Origin: JAUPKT01 sp964427855
Lineage (GTDB): Bacteria; Desulfobacterota; Desulfomonilia; Desulfomonilales; Desulfomonilaceae
Length of the DNA: 64,000 nt
Reading direction: 5' to 3'
NCBI GenBank assembly: GCA_964427855.1
Contig: CAYRVH010000003.1
Span: 33,974 to 97,973, forward strand
The notes under the pieces are model-generated. The model saw only the letters and a list, made by a program, of their open reading frames with translations, was not told the origin of the DNA and did not search any database. Below are positions 17,531 through 26,899 of this stretch, piece after piece (within the stretch, counting starts at the first letter, position 1; each line of letters starts with the position of its first letter). The position numbers and the translations under genes were made by a program.

Positions 17531-19477
17531 TCAGGCTTTCAACTCAGGAATATTGGCAAACAATTCCAGGGCCTCTGGATTAAGCAACGCGTCCCTGTTT
17601 GTAACTGGCTTTCCCTCGATCACGTTTCTCACCGCGAGTTCCACCTTTTTGCCATTCAAGGTGACGGGAATGTCCGCGATAGGGAGGATGAGCGCGGGCA
17701 CATGACGGGGTGTGGTGTTCTCTCGAATGGTCTTCTTTATTTTGTTTTTCAGGGCTTCATCAAGCACATATCCGGGGGCTGTTTTCACAAAGAGGATGAC
17801 GCGCACATCATTTTCCCAGCTCTGTCCCACCACGATACTGTCAGCCACTTCTTCCAAGGCTTCTACCTGTCGATAAATCTCTGCGGTGCCGATCCTCACC
17901 CCTGATGGATTCAACGTTGCATCTGACCGGCCGTAGATTTTGACGCCCCCATGCTCGGTGATCTCTATGAAATCGCCGTGATGCCAGACGTTAGGATACA
18001 CATCGAAGTACGCGGCCTTATATTTGGCAAAATCCGGGTCATTCCAGAAATAGATTGGTTGAGACGGAAACGTCGCGGTGCATACCAGCTCGCCCTGCTG
18101 CCCTATGACGGGTTTACCTTCTGGGTTGTAGGCTTCGACCTTCATGCCAAGCCCCCTGCACTGCAACTCTCCTTCATACACGGGTAATATCGGACAGCCC
18201 AGAGCAAAACAGGATATGATGTCAGTGCCGCCGGAGATGGACGCCAAATCGAGGTCTTCTTTTACGTCTCGATAAACGAACCGAAAACTCTCCTCCGAAA
18301 GGGGCGATCCTGTGGAACACATTGTCTTGAGGTGTGAGAGGTCGTATTTTTCCTTGGGTTTCAAGCCTGCTTTTTCCACGGCCGCAATGTACCGGGCGCT
18401 TGTACCGAAAATGGTCATCTTCTCGTCTTGGGCAAACTGGAAGATCGCGCCTGGATCTGGATAAAACGGCGAACCATCATAGAGGAGCACGGTTGCACCA
18501 ACGGCCAAGGCGCTGACCAGCCAATTCCACATCATCCAACCGCATGTCGTGAAATAGTAGATCTTGTCTTCTCTTTTGAGGTCACAGTGGAGTATGTGTT
18601 CCTTGAGGTGCTGAAGGAGAGTGCCGCCGGCGCCGTGAACCATACACTTTGGCAGGCCTGTGGTTCCTGACGAATACATGATATACACAGGATGGTCGAA
18701 GGGGAGCTGCTCGAAGTGAATGCCTTCGCCCCCTTTCGATATAAAGTCTTCGTAATGGATCGCCCTTGGGACGTGGGCGATGTCAGCCCTTTTTCGAGTA
18801 TATGGGATGACCACGACGTGCTCGATGCTGGGTAGTTCTTTTATGATACCGCTGATCCGCTCGAGAGAATCGTGCGTCTTCCCATTATAAAAATACCCAT
18901 CCGCAGTAAAAAGAACCTTGGGTTCAATTTGCCCAAACCTATCCAGGACGCCCTTTATACCAAAGTCCGGCGAGCACGAAGACCAGATGGCACCGATACT
19001 GGTAGCGGCGAGCATAGCGACCACTGTTTCTATCATATTGGGGACATAACCAGCCACTCGATCGCCGACGCGTACGCCGGCTTTGCGCAGGGACGCAGCC
19101 ATGCTCGCGACGTCGGAATATAATTGGGCGTAGGTCATGCGAACAGTCGGCTGACCCTCGCCCTTGAAGACAAGCGCCTCGCGATCATCACGAAAACGAA
19201 GTAAATTCTGGGCAAAATTGAGGCGCGCATCGATAAACCATTTTGCCCCTATCATGCTGGGAGAATCTTGGAGAACCTCTTTGTAAGGCTGTGAGTGGAT
19301 GACGCCGCCGAAGTCCCACACCGACGCCCAGAAATCCTCTCGGTGCGAAATAGACCATTGGTAGAGCAATTCGTAGTCACTGAGATGCAATCCGTATTTC
19401 TCGTTAACCACTCTTATGAAGCGCGTGATATTGGCGTTCTGTACCCGATCTGCCGAAGGTCTCCAAAGAGGCTCCAT
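17531..19477 (-). CDS. Acetoacetyl-CoA synthetase
   Basis: 648 residues from the ATG at 19477, chosen because AAGGAG lies 7 bases upstream; the open frame runs 51 codons further without support. Acetyl-CoA synthetase-like adenylating enzyme with the acetoacetate-specific N-terminus (PLWRPSADRVQNANITRFIR, SDYELLYQWSI). The adenylation P-loop is MYSSGTTGLPKCMVHGAGG, followed by the TTCGWMMWNW segment. HHGDF and GRSDATLNPSGVRIGTAEIY mark the C-terminal hinge. It converts acetoacetate, ATP and CoA to acetoacetyl-CoA. Third gene in transcription order after the crotonase and the HMG-CoA lyase-like gene. Together they can carry 3-methylglutaconyl-CoA to acetyl-CoA plus acetoacetyl-CoA. Confidence 0.93.
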   Translation of the reverse strand: MEPLWRPSADRVQNANITRFIRVVNEKYGLHLSDYELLYQWSISHREDFWASVWDFGGVIHSQPYKEVLQDSPSMIGAKWFIDARLNFAQNLLRFRDDREALVFKGEGQPTVRMTYAQLYSDVASMAASLRKAGVRVGDRVAGYVPNMIETVVAMLAATSIGAIWSSCSPDFGIKGVLDRFGQIEPKVLFTADGYFYNGKTHDSLERISGIIKELPSIEHVVVIPYTRKRADIAHVPRAIHYEDFISKGGEGIHFEQLPFDHPVYIMYSSGTTGLPKCMVHGAGGTLLQHLKEHILHCDLKREDKIYYFTTCGWMMWNWLVSALAVGATVLLYDGSPFYPDPGAIFQFAQDEKMTIFGTSARYIAAVEKAGLKPKEKYDLSHLKTMCSTGSPLSEESFRFVYRDVKEDLDLASISGGTDIISCFALGCPILPVYEGELQCRGLGMKVEAYNPEGKPVIGQQGELVCTATFPSQPIYFWNDPDFAKYKAAYFDVYPNVWHHGDFIEITEHGGVKIYGRSDATLNPSGVRIGTAEIYRQVEALEEVADSIVVGQSWENDVRVILFVKTAPGYVLDEALKNKIKKTIRENTTPRHVPALILPIADIPVTLNGKKVELAVRNVIEGKPVTNRDALLNPEALELFANIPELKA

Positions 19478-19532
19478 GTGTTTTCTCCTTCCCTGAAAAA
19501 CATTACACAACCTTAATGGTTGCTGAAAGGTT

Positions 19533-20651
19533 TTATGATTCTTTGATCCAGCTCGATGGATATTTTTGCCCAGGCTTTTCTCCAAGCTTTTTCTTAAGTT
19601 CGGCAAGCCCCTTGCGTTTAAATTCATCACGGGGCTGCTTGGGGATTCTCCTATTGAGGATCGATTCGGACCTCAACCTTCTCCCAATCGTCTTTTCCAT
19701 CATGGTGCCGAGATCCAACAGGCGATCGACGTCTATGCCAGTATCGATGCCCATTTCATCCATCATTACCACCATGTCTTCTATGCTCTGAAGGCCCACT
19801 ACATTGGGGTCTCTGTAATAATAAGCCCCTGTGCCGCCAACTGGGACACGGTCGAGGAAATTGGCGGGCTGCCCCCCGAGACCTCCGAGGGTCCCTTCAA
19901 AAATCTCCATCCCGGCCTGGAGCGCGGCGAGACAGTTGGCGGTACCCCATCCACGCGTGACATGGAAGTGCGCGATGTGAAGCTTCTTGTCGGGCATGGC
20001 CTCGAGCACCATAGCAAAATACTTGTACACTTGGTTCGGCGGCGCGCTGCCGTCGTGGTCCGCGTGTTCAATATCCGAGGCCCCTATTGCGAGCCACCTT
20101 TGAGCGAACTCCACGGCCTCTTCTAGGCGAGTCGGTCCTGAAATAGGCGATCCCCATATAGTTGACACAGTTCCGTTTACCTTTATGCCAACCGCGTTGG
20201 CCTTTTCGATGCAACGCGCCGCCTCTTCCCAGTAGTTGGGCAAAGTGGTGCCTGAATTGGCGAAATGATGCTCTTCATCCGTGGACACCATCATTAAGAT
20301 ACGGTCAGGCCCCCACCCTTCTTTCTTTGCCTGTATGGCTCTATCGACAGCTCTTTCTCGAATGGTGATCGCAGTCAGAGTGATGTCTTCCCAATTGATT
20401 CCTGCTCTGGAGAGCTTCTTCGAGTTGCGCAATCGTTTGAACAGTTCATCGGCGTCTTTGAACTGGGGCATGAGGGTGGGATTGCCAAGATTAGTGACCT
20501 CCAGATGTTTAATGCCGCACAGAATAAGTTCTTCCAGGTAGAAGAGCTTGGCATCGGTGGGGATCCAAATCTCCTCATGTTGGAAACCGTCTCTCACGGT
20601 AATGTCATTGATTTGTACTTTCTTGGGATAAATCAGTTCTTTGGGCGCCAT
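19533..20651 (-). CDS. HMG-CoA lyase-like DRE-TIM metallolyase lacking the catalytic Cys
   Basis: 372 residues of the HMGL/citramalate synthase superfamily. NDITVRDGFQ (residues 15-24) holds the metal and general-acid residues, and HIAHFH (225-230) supplies the metal-binding His pair. True HMG-CoA lyases have a flexible loop GGLGGCP with an essential Cys; here it reads GGLGGQP, with Gln261 in that place, and the usual GDTxGV strand reads ADHDGSAPP. So the fold is clear but the exact reaction is not. The context suggests cleavage of HMG-CoA or a related 3-hydroxyacyl-CoA. It is 20 bases after the crotonase and 55 before the acetoacetyl-CoA synthetase. The ATG has GGAGGA upstream. Confidence 0.8.
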   Translation of the reverse strand: MAPKELIYPKKVQINDITVRDGFQHEEIWIPTDAKLFYLEELILCGIKHLEVTNLGNPTLMPQFKDADELFKRLRNSKKLSRAGINWEDITLTAITIRERAVDRAIQAKKEGWGPDRILMMVSTDEEHHFANSGTTLPNYWEEAARCIEKANAVGIKVNGTVSTIWGSPISGPTRLEEAVEFAQRWLAIGASDIEHADHDGSAPPNQVYKYFAMVLEAMPDKKLHIAHFHVTRGWGTANCLAALQAGMEIFEGTLGGLGGQPANFLDRVPVGGTGAYYYRDPNVVGLQSIEDMVVMMDEMGIDTGIDVDRLLDLGTMMEKTIGRRLRSESILNRRIPKQPRDEFKRKGLAELKKKLGEKPGQKYPSSWIKES

Positions 20652-20671
20652 ATAAGGATTCCTCCTCGCTG

Positions 20672-21463
20672 CTATTCCCCGACATACACGGGTTTTCTTT
20701 TTTCTTTGAACGCGGTCAGACCCTCTATTCTATCGCGGGTCGGTATGGTGACTGCATAGGCGTTGGACTCAATGGCAAGGCCGACGGGCAAACTCACCTC
20801 GAAACCTTTGTTGAGGGCAAACTTGGCCTGCGCCAAGGCCACGGGCCCATTCGCAGCAATCTCTGCAGCGATTTCGAGGCTTCTTAGCAACAAACGATCC
20901 GGTTCGACAACTTCGAGAAACAATCCGTAACGCAGTCCCTCTTCCGCAGTGATGCGCCGCGCTCTCAATATCATTTCCTTCGCGCGCGCCAGGCCGACCA
21001 CGCGCGGGAGCCGCTGAGTTCCACCGGCGCCTGGGATAATGGCTAAGCTCGTCTCGGTCAATCCCACGATAGCATTGGACGACGCCAAGCGTATATCGCA
21101 CGCTAAAGCCAATTCAAGGCCTCCACCAAAGGCGTACCCATTGACGGCAGCAATGACGGGTTGCGGCAGCTCCTCCACCATGGTAAAGACGTTCCGGATG
21201 GTTTGAATGTAGAGGCGGACTTGGTCAGGAGTCATCCCGGCGCGCTCTTTCAAATCCGCTCCGGTGCTAAAGGCGTTCTTTCCGGCCGAGGATCCCGTGA
21301 TCACCACGACGCGAACGTCGCGGTCAAGCGCGGTTTCCCTCAAGGCGTCTCCGAATAGACTCAGGAGCGGCATGTTGAAACAGTTCAGAGCATCAGGACG
21401 GTTGATCGTCAACACCAAAATCCCGTCTTTCATCTCCTTCAAGAGACTCTGTTCTTCTCCCAT
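20672..21463 (-). CDS. Enoyl-CoA hydratase, 3-methylglutaconyl-CoA hydratase-like
   Basis: 263-residue crotonase. Both catalytic glutamates are present: Glu117 in GGGLELALACD and Glu137 in GLTETSLAIIPGAGGTQRLP. The second segment closely follows AUH-type 3-methylglutaconyl-CoA hydratases (GLxETxLAIIPGxGGTQRLPR). The oxyanion-hole segment is FSTGADLKE. With the HMG-CoA lyase-like and acetoacetyl-CoA synthetase genes downstream, hydration of 3-methylglutaconyl-CoA to HMG-CoA in leucine/isovalerate breakdown is the best reading. A general short-chain enoyl-CoA hydratase remains possible. First gene of the minus-strand operon; the ATG has AAGGA 7 bases upstream. Confidence 0.85.
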   Translation of the reverse strand: MGEEQSLLKEMKDGILVLTINRPDALNCFNMPLLSLFGDALRETALDRDVRVVVITGSSAGKNAFSTGADLKERAGMTPDQVRLYIQTIRNVFTMVEELPQPVIAAVNGYAFGGGLELALACDIRLASSNAIVGLTETSLAIIPGAGGTQRLPRVVGLARAKEMILRARRITAEEGLRYGLFLEVVEPDRLLLRSLEIAAEIAANGPVALAQAKFALNKGFEVSLPVGLAIESNAYAVTIPTRDRIEGLTAFKEKRKPVYVGE

Positions 21464-21843
21464 GCGATATTCCTTTCACTTAGTGAGACCCTCGGTGTAC
21501 GTCAGGGGTCTCGTCTCATATTGGAGAGGCTTTCCCGGGCTCCTTCGCCCTAGAAGCTCTTTTTGCCAAGGTCTTTCTTGCGGCTTAGTTCATTCAGGAT
21601 CACCTCTGCCCACATTCTTTCTTTGAAAATTGAACTTATCAAGGGAATGCCTTCGACGATCCAAACGCCTGCTTACAGGTTTGCGAAAATCGCCCCTTTG
21701 AAGCTGTACACGCATTTGTTCCTCAGTGTGTTGAGGCGTCTGCAGCTTTAACGAGACAGTCATCGCTCCTCCCAGCAAGCGTTTTTATCCTCCTTCCCCG
21801 TAAAAAGCCTAGTAATGTGGACGCTCTGGCAATCGAGGGAACT

Positions 21844-21860
21844 GTTGTTTTGTAAACAAC
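21844..21860. promoter_or_regulatory. Perfect palindrome, possible operator
   Basis: GTTGTTT-TGT-AAACAAC: seven-base arms with a three-base centre, about 90 bases before the livG promoter -35 and about 380 bases from the crotonase start. Size and symmetry fit a TetR/FadR-type operator. Single occurrence, so only suggestive. Confidence 0.3.
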
Positions 21861-21950
21861 CCCAATGTATGTCTATAGCATGTCCTTGCGTCATTTTTCA
21901 ACTGGAGTTTCACCATCCTATTACTTGCGCTGCAGTTCTAAAAATAAGGG

Positions 21951-21979
21951 TTGACGTGTATAACGCTGTTCGATATGCT
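21951..21979 (+). promoter_or_regulatory. Sigma-70-like promoter upstream of livG
   Basis: TTGACG (21951-21956), 17-base spacer, TATGCT (21974-21979). Expected transcription start near 21986, leaving a leader of about 145 bases before livG. Five and four of six positions match consensus. Confidence 0.45.
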
Positions 21980-22132
21980 AAGAGGCATGAATCCATCACA
22001 GGGTACCCGGGGTCAGTGATTCAGGGAAGCGCCCCATCAATTCCCTAAAGCGTGTATGATACTGTAACAACTGGTTTTGTAAAGGTGAGACGTGCCAGCT
22101 TCGGCGGCAGTTCGGGCAAAAGGGGATGCTGA

Positions 22133-22933
22133 ATGTCGGAAGTTATCTTAGAGGCAAAAAACGTCTTTCTCTCCTTTCACGGGGTGGCTGCGTTAACCAA
22201 CGTGAGTTTTCAGGTAATGAAAGGAGAGATTTTCTCCATCATAGGCCCGAATGGGGCAGGCAAAACCTGTATGATGAATTGCATCAACGGCCTGTACCAT
22301 CCACAGAAGGGGAGTCTGTATCTCAAAGGTACGGAGATTACCCGGATGTCTCCTCATAGAAGAGCCGCCTTAGGCCTTTCAAGAACCTTCCAAAAAATAG
22401 AGTTGTTCGGCGGAATGACGGTTCTTGATAACATCCGGTTGGGCCGCCACCTTCACCTCAAATCAGGACTCTTAAGTTCCTCGATATATTGGGGCAAGAC
22501 AGCGCGCGAAGAAGTCGAAACCCGAAAATTTATAGAGGAAGAAATAATAGATTTACTAGAGATAGAAGCCATCCGCAACGAAGTCACAGGTATGCTCCCA
22601 TACGGTATGCAGAAGAGAATAGAGCTGGCACGAGCGCTTGCGTTGCAACCTGAGATCATTCTTCTGGATGAGCCACTCGCAGGACTCAACCTAGAAGAGG
22701 TTGAAGATATGGCCAGGTTCATACTCGATATCAACGAGGAGAAGCGCTGGCAGGTTACCTGTGTCTTGGTGGAGCATGATATGGGAGTGGTTATGGATCT
22801 TTCGGATCGAGTGATGGCGTTGAATTTTGGCGTAAAGATCGCCGAAGGGACCCCGACAGAGGTCCAGGAGAATCCTGAAGTCATAAAAGCCTATTTGGGT
22901 GAGGTGGAGGATCTATATGTTAGCCGCCGATGA
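22133..22933 (+). CDS. livG: Branched-chain-type ABC transporter ATPase LivG
   Basis: 266 residues. Walker A is GPNGAGKT, the Q-loop lies in LSRTFQKIELF, the signature is PYGMQKRIELARALA (a variant of LSGGQ), and Walker B is IILLDEPLAGL, followed by LVEHDM. This is the LivG type, with the long helical insert between Q-loop and signature. It powers import with LivF through LivHM. First gene of a seven-gene operon (livG-ligase-livH-livM-livK-livF-exported protein). Its 3' end overlaps the ligase start by 17 bases. Substrate identity is not readable; see the ligase. Confidence 0.92.
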   Translation: MSEVILEAKNVFLSFHGVAALTNVSFQVMKGEIFSIIGPNGAGKTCMMNCINGLYHPQKGSLYLKGTEITRMSPHRRAALGLSRTFQKIELFGGMTVLDNIRLGRHLHLKSGLLSSSIYWGKTAREEVETRKFIEEEIIDLLEIEAIRNEVTGMLPYGMQKRIELARALALQPEIILLDEPLAGLNLEEVEDMARFILDINEEKRWQVTCVLVEHDMGVVMDLSDRVMALNFGVKIAEGTPTEVQENPEVIKAYLGEVEDLYVSRR

Positions 22934-24869
22934 GACGAGTGCTGCTGGGGAAATAGTTATTTCAAAGGATCTGACCTTGCCCAAGCTGCTGGTGCAGCAA
23001 TGCCGAAAGTTCGGCGCAAAAAAGGTCGCTATGCGGGAGAAGGAGTATGGCATATGGCGGCCCGTGACCTGGCAGCAGTATCTGGAAAATGTGAGGTCTA
23101 TCACCCTGGGTCTAGTAAGTCTCGGGCTCGAACGGGAAGACAAGGTAATCATGATTGGAGACAACAGACCGCAGGCCTTGTGGACCGAGATGGCGGCTAT
23201 GTGCGCCGGCGGCGTGGGGGTATGGCTTTTCCAAGATTGCCTTATGGATGAAGTCCAATACATCGTCGATCATTCAGATTCCAAATTCTACATCGCAGAA
23301 GGGCAGGAAGAGGTGGACAAAGCCCTTGCCATCCGAGATCGGTGTCCAAAACTACAAAAGATAATTTGGGATGATCCGAAGGGTCTGAGGCATTACGATG
23401 ACCCGATGCTTATGAGTCTGGAAGAGGTTATGCGCATTGGCCGAGAAAAGGACGCCGAGGATCCTGGATTGTTCGATCGACTTGTAGAAAAAGGTAAGGG
23501 GGACGACGTCTGCCTCCTATTTTATACGTCGGGCACTACTGCCAAACCGAAGGGCGCGCTGTTGACTCATTATAACATGCTGACCATGGGTAGAAACCTC
23601 ATGCGGGTGGACCCTTGCTCGCCAGATGACGACTTTGTATCGTACCTTCCTTTTGCGTGGATAGGCGAGCAGATGATGTCTATTTCCTGTGGGTTGCAGG
23701 TGTACACGTTGAATTTTCCAGAAGAACCGGAAACAGCTCAGCAGAACGTGAGGGAAATAGGCCCGCATGTGATGTTTGCGCCCCCCAGGTTGTACGAACA
23801 GTTCACCAGGACTGTTCAGGTGAAATACCTGGATGCCACGTGGTTCAAGCGCAAAGTGTACGAGCTCGGCATGAAGATCGGCTATCGCATAGCGGATCTC
23901 AAATTCGAGAAAAAGCCAGTTCCAGTGCTGTGGAAAGCACTAGGCTTTTTGGCGGATGCAGCCCTGTTTCAAAAAATCCGAGATCACCTGGGCCTTAGCA
24001 GGGTGCGGCATGCATACACAGGCGGCGCCGCTATGGGACCTGATCATTTTCGCTTCTTTCACGCGATCGGGGTGAATCTGAAGCAAATCTACGGCCAGAC
24101 CGAGATTGCGGGAATTTCTGTGGTGCATAGGGATGGGGACATCAAATTCGACACCGTGGGCACCCCGATTCCGGAAACGGAGGTTCGCATAGGGGAAAAC
24201 GACGAGATTCTCTCACGAAGTCCGTCGGTTTTCGTGGGATATTACAAGATGGCCGAGGAAACCGCCAAAACTTTGAAGGACGGCTGGCTTCATTCCGGCG
24301 ACACAGGTTTCATCGATGAGGATGGGCATCTGGTGGTGTTTGACCGATCCAAAGACATTATGATCCTCAACGATGGCAGGAAGTTTTCGCCGCAATTCCT
24401 CGAGGCGCGGCTCAAGTTTAGTCCGTATCTCAAGGACGCCTTGGTGGTCGGGCATCAGCGGCCCTATGTAACCGCGATCATTTGCATTGATTACAATACC
24501 GTGGGGAAATGGGCTGAGGATCATGGAATAAACTATACCAGCTATCCTGAGCTTTCCCAATTGCCTCAGATTTATGACCTGGTTGAAGACCCCATCAGAC
24601 AGGTCAACAGAACCCTCCCAGAGAGCGCGAGGATCAGGCGTTTTGCCAACCTCTACAAGGAATTTGACGCCGATGATGACGAGTTGACCCGAACAAGAAA
24701 GATACGAAGGGCTTTTGTGGAAAATAGGTACAAAGACATCATAGACGCTCTGTACAGCGAAAAAGAGATGATGCATATGGACACGAACATTACCTATGAG
24801 GACGGTCGCGTGGTGCAAATTAAGACTGATATAAGGCTGCAGACGGTCAAGGACGGAGGAAAGAAGTAA
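22917..24869 (+). CDS. Acyl-CoA ligase (AMP-forming) embedded in the liv operon
   Basis: 650 residues from the ATG at 22917, which has GGAGG six bases upstream. Long-chain/aryl acyl-CoA synthetase type of the ANL superfamily: P-loop LLFYTSGTTAKPKGALLTH, A-motif QIYGQTEIAGIS, then LHSGDTGFIDEDGHL and DRSKDIMILNDGRKFSP; the C-terminal tail differs from the usual lysine motif. It activates a carboxylic acid to its CoA thioester with ATP. Its place between livG and livH, overlapping both, argues that the imported ligand is a carboxylate that is activated on entry, not an amino acid. Chain length or aromatic preference cannot be read. Confidence 0.88.
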   Translation: MLAADETSAAGEIVISKDLTLPKLLVQQCRKFGAKKVAMREKEYGIWRPVTWQQYLENVRSITLGLVSLGLEREDKVIMIGDNRPQALWTEMAAMCAGGVGVWLFQDCLMDEVQYIVDHSDSKFYIAEGQEEVDKALAIRDRCPKLQKIIWDDPKGLRHYDDPMLMSLEEVMRIGREKDAEDPGLFDRLVEKGKGDDVCLLFYTSGTTAKPKGALLTHYNMLTMGRNLMRVDPCSPDDDFVSYLPFAWIGEQMMSISCGLQVYTLNFPEEPETAQQNVREIGPHVMFAPPRLYEQFTRTVQVKYLDATWFKRKVYELGMKIGYRIADLKFEKKPVPVLWKALGFLADAALFQKIRDHLGLSRVRHAYTGGAAMGPDHFRFFHAIGVNLKQIYGQTEIAGISVVHRDGDIKFDTVGTPIPETEVRIGENDEILSRSPSVFVGYYKMAEETAKTLKDGWLHSGDTGFIDEDGHLVVFDRSKDIMILNDGRKFSPQFLEARLKFSPYLKDALVVGHQRPYVTAIICIDYNTVGKWAEDHGINYTSYPELSQLPQIYDLVEDPIRQVNRTLPESARIRRFANLYKEFDADDDELTRTRKIRRAFVENRYKDIIDALYSEKEMMHMDTNITYEDGRVVQIKTDIRLQTVKDGGKK

Positions 24870-25774
24870 TGGAGCTCTTTGTACAGCTCGTCGTGACAGG
24901 CGTAATGCTTGGGTCCATCTTTGCCCTGGTAGCCCTCGGATGGGTGCTTATTTACAAGTGTTCCGGGGTGCTCAATCTCGCAATGGGTGAACTCACATTG
25001 ATCGGGGGGTATGTGTGCCTTGCACTCTATCAGAGGTTCGTTACATTCATGCCATTGGGCTACGCCTTCTTCTTTGCGCTGCTGGGAACGATCTTCGTGG
25101 GCTTAGTTCTGGGTTTGATCACCGAGCGCCTTTTCTTACGGAAGATGATAGGGGAACCTATCCTAGCCGTCATTATGGTGACGGTAGGCTTGTCTTTCTT
25201 TTTCAAAGGAATGGTTTTCATCATCTGGGACACTGATACCCAGGTTTTCGCGCCTCGTGTCTTTTCCATTGAACCGATTGTCGTTGCGGGCATAGCCGTG
25301 GGAGAGGTGTATCTTTGGAGTTTTATTGCGGCGATGATTCTTATGGTCATCTTTGTGAGTTTCTTTAAATTCACGAGATGGGGTCTCTCGATGCAAGCAT
25401 GCGCGGATGACGAGATGGCCGCTTTATCTCTCGGTGTAAGCGCGAAATTCGTGTATGCGCTCGCATGGGCCATAGCCTTTATGGCAGCGGGCGTCGGGGG
25501 TACCCTGCTCGGCAATATCAACGGGCTGAACTATTCCGTGAGCTTGCTGGGGCTCCTCGTACTACCGGTTGTCGTATTTGGGGGGTTGAATTCAGTGCCG
25601 GGCGCAATAGTCGGCGGAATCACTATTGGCATCCTTCAGAATCTTACCGGGGGATACCTAGACTATTACTTTCCTGGGGGCATCAAAGAGATTGCTCCTT
25701 TCATTTTCATGGTTATTTTCCTCCTCTTCAAGCCTTATGGGCTTTGGGGCTGGGAGCGCATAGAAAGGGTCTAG
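24869..25774 (+). CDS. livH: ABC transporter permease LivH
   Basis: 301 residues, about eight membrane helices, LivH-type permease. Typical segments: the opening LVQLVVTGVMLGSIFALVAL, then VLNLAMGELTLIGGYV (the NxAxGExxxxGAY family motif) and SMQACADDEMAALSLGVSA (cytoplasmic EAA-like loop). The ATG shares its A with the ligase stop (TAATG), so translation is coupled. It forms the channel with LivM. Confidence 0.92.
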   Translation: MELFVQLVVTGVMLGSIFALVALGWVLIYKCSGVLNLAMGELTLIGGYVCLALYQRFVTFMPLGYAFFFALLGTIFVGLVLGLITERLFLRKMIGEPILAVIMVTVGLSFFFKGMVFIIWDTDTQVFAPRVFSIEPIVVAGIAVGEVYLWSFIAAMILMVIFVSFFKFTRWGLSMQACADDEMAALSLGVSAKFVYALAWAIAFMAAGVGGTLLGNINGLNYSVSLLGLLVLPVVVFGGLNSVPGAIVGGITIGILQNLTGGYLDYYFPGGIKEIAPFIFMVIFLLFKPYGLWGWERIERV

Positions 25775-25777
25775 GCA

Positions 25778-26899
25778 ATGAGTTATCTGCCGTGCGGTAC
25801 GTATTTTGAGTCTTACGAAGACGATCAGAAGTGGTGGCGCACTCCATTCATCAAGGGGAAGATGATCCTCATGGTGGCCGTACTGGCTTTCCTGCCTTAT
25901 CTGGTGGAGAGTCAATGGCTCAGCGTAGCCTATACCATCAGCTACTACATTTTGGCGGCGCTGGGTGTGCAGCTCTTGATCGGATATTGCGGTCAGATCA
26001 CCCTTGGGCATGCGGCATTCGTGGCAGTGGGCGGTTATACGAGCGCCATGATGATCCTGTTCGTCCCATGGCCGCAGTGGATAGTGGATTATGGCCTCGC
26101 CTATCCCATTAGCATTGTGTGCGCGGCTTTTTTGGCGGCAATTTGGTCGGTTCTCTTTGGGTTGCCTTCTGCGCGAGTCAAGGGATTCTACTTGATCATG
26201 ACGACCATGGCCGCCCAATGGATCACGGTCCCCTTGGTCATTACGCAGTATGTGAGCCAAATAGGAGGTCGAGGACAATCGTTTTCTCTGCCTCCCGGTA
26301 CTGTGAAGATAGGTCCGTGGGTCATCGACTCAGATGAAAAGATTTACTATTTTTCAGTGATTCTGGTGCTTCTTTGCCTGTTGGCGATGGGGAATCTGCT
26401 TCGCTCTAGGATCGGAAGGGCCTGGATCGCCATCAGGGACAACGACATCGCTGCGGAGACCATGGGCGTAAACATCGTGACCTATAAGTTGCTGGCCTTT
26501 TTCGTGGCCGGCTTCTTTGGAGGGATTGCGGGCGCCTTCTACATCAGCGCGCTGTTCTTTGTGAGCCCCGAACATTATGAATGGTTTTTCTCTCTCTTAT
26601 GGGTAGGCATTATCCTGATAGGAGGGGTTGGCAGCATTCAGGGTCTAGTGTTTGGGTCAATATTCGTGGTCATGGTATTTAAGTTCCTTGAACTCGTGGT
26701 AATGTGGTTGAGTGGCGTTCTTATGACTTCGTACCCGGAACTTGGCTGGATAACTACCAAAATAATTTTCTTCAAGGAATCGGCATTTGGATTGGCAATC
26801 ATATTCTTCTTGATCTACGAGCCCAATGGTTTGAGCTACCGATACTGGCAACTCAAGAACTACTTTAACCTGTGGCCTTTCTCTTACACCGGTAAGTAA
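25778..26899 (+). CDS. livM: ABC transporter permease LivM
   Basis: 373 residues, about ten membrane helices. Conserved LivM segments: LLIGYCGQITLGHAAFVAVG, RIGRAWIAIRDNDIAAETMG (cytoplasmic coupling loop), and FVAGFFGGIAGAFYISALF. The N-terminal 20 residues and the C-terminal tail (LKNYFNLWPFSYTGK) are cytoplasmic extensions. It starts three bases after the livH stop and is followed by a 119-base gap before livK. Confidence 0.92.
   Translation: MSYLPCGTYFESYEDDQKWWRTPFIKGKMILMVAVLAFLPYLVESQWLSVAYTISYYILAALGVQLLIGYCGQITLGHAAFVAVGGYTSAMMILFVPWPQWIVDYGLAYPISIVCAAFLAAIWSVLFGLPSARVKGFYLIMTTMAAQWITVPLVITQYVSQIGGRGQSFSLPPGTVKIGPWVIDSDEKIYYFSVILVLLCLLAMGNLLRSRIGRAWIAIRDNDIAAETMGVNIVTYKLLAFFVAGFFGGIAGAFYISALFFVSPEHYEWFFSLLWVGIILIGGVGSIQGLVFGSIFVVMVFKFLELVVMWLSGVLMTSYPELGWITTKIIFFKESAFGLAIIFFLIYEPNGLSYRYWQLKNYFNLWPFSYTGK

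Larger units (their letters stand above)
21464..22132. other. Divergent regulatory spacer between the two acyl-CoA operons
   Basis: 669 bases between the crotonase start (-) and livG (+). No coding frame is convincing. It holds a palindrome (21844-21860) and a sigma-70-like promoter towards livG (21951-21979), listed separately. Its length suggests operator sites for a fatty-acid or amino-acid regulator, but no regulator gene is encoded in the window nearby. Confidence 0.5.
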
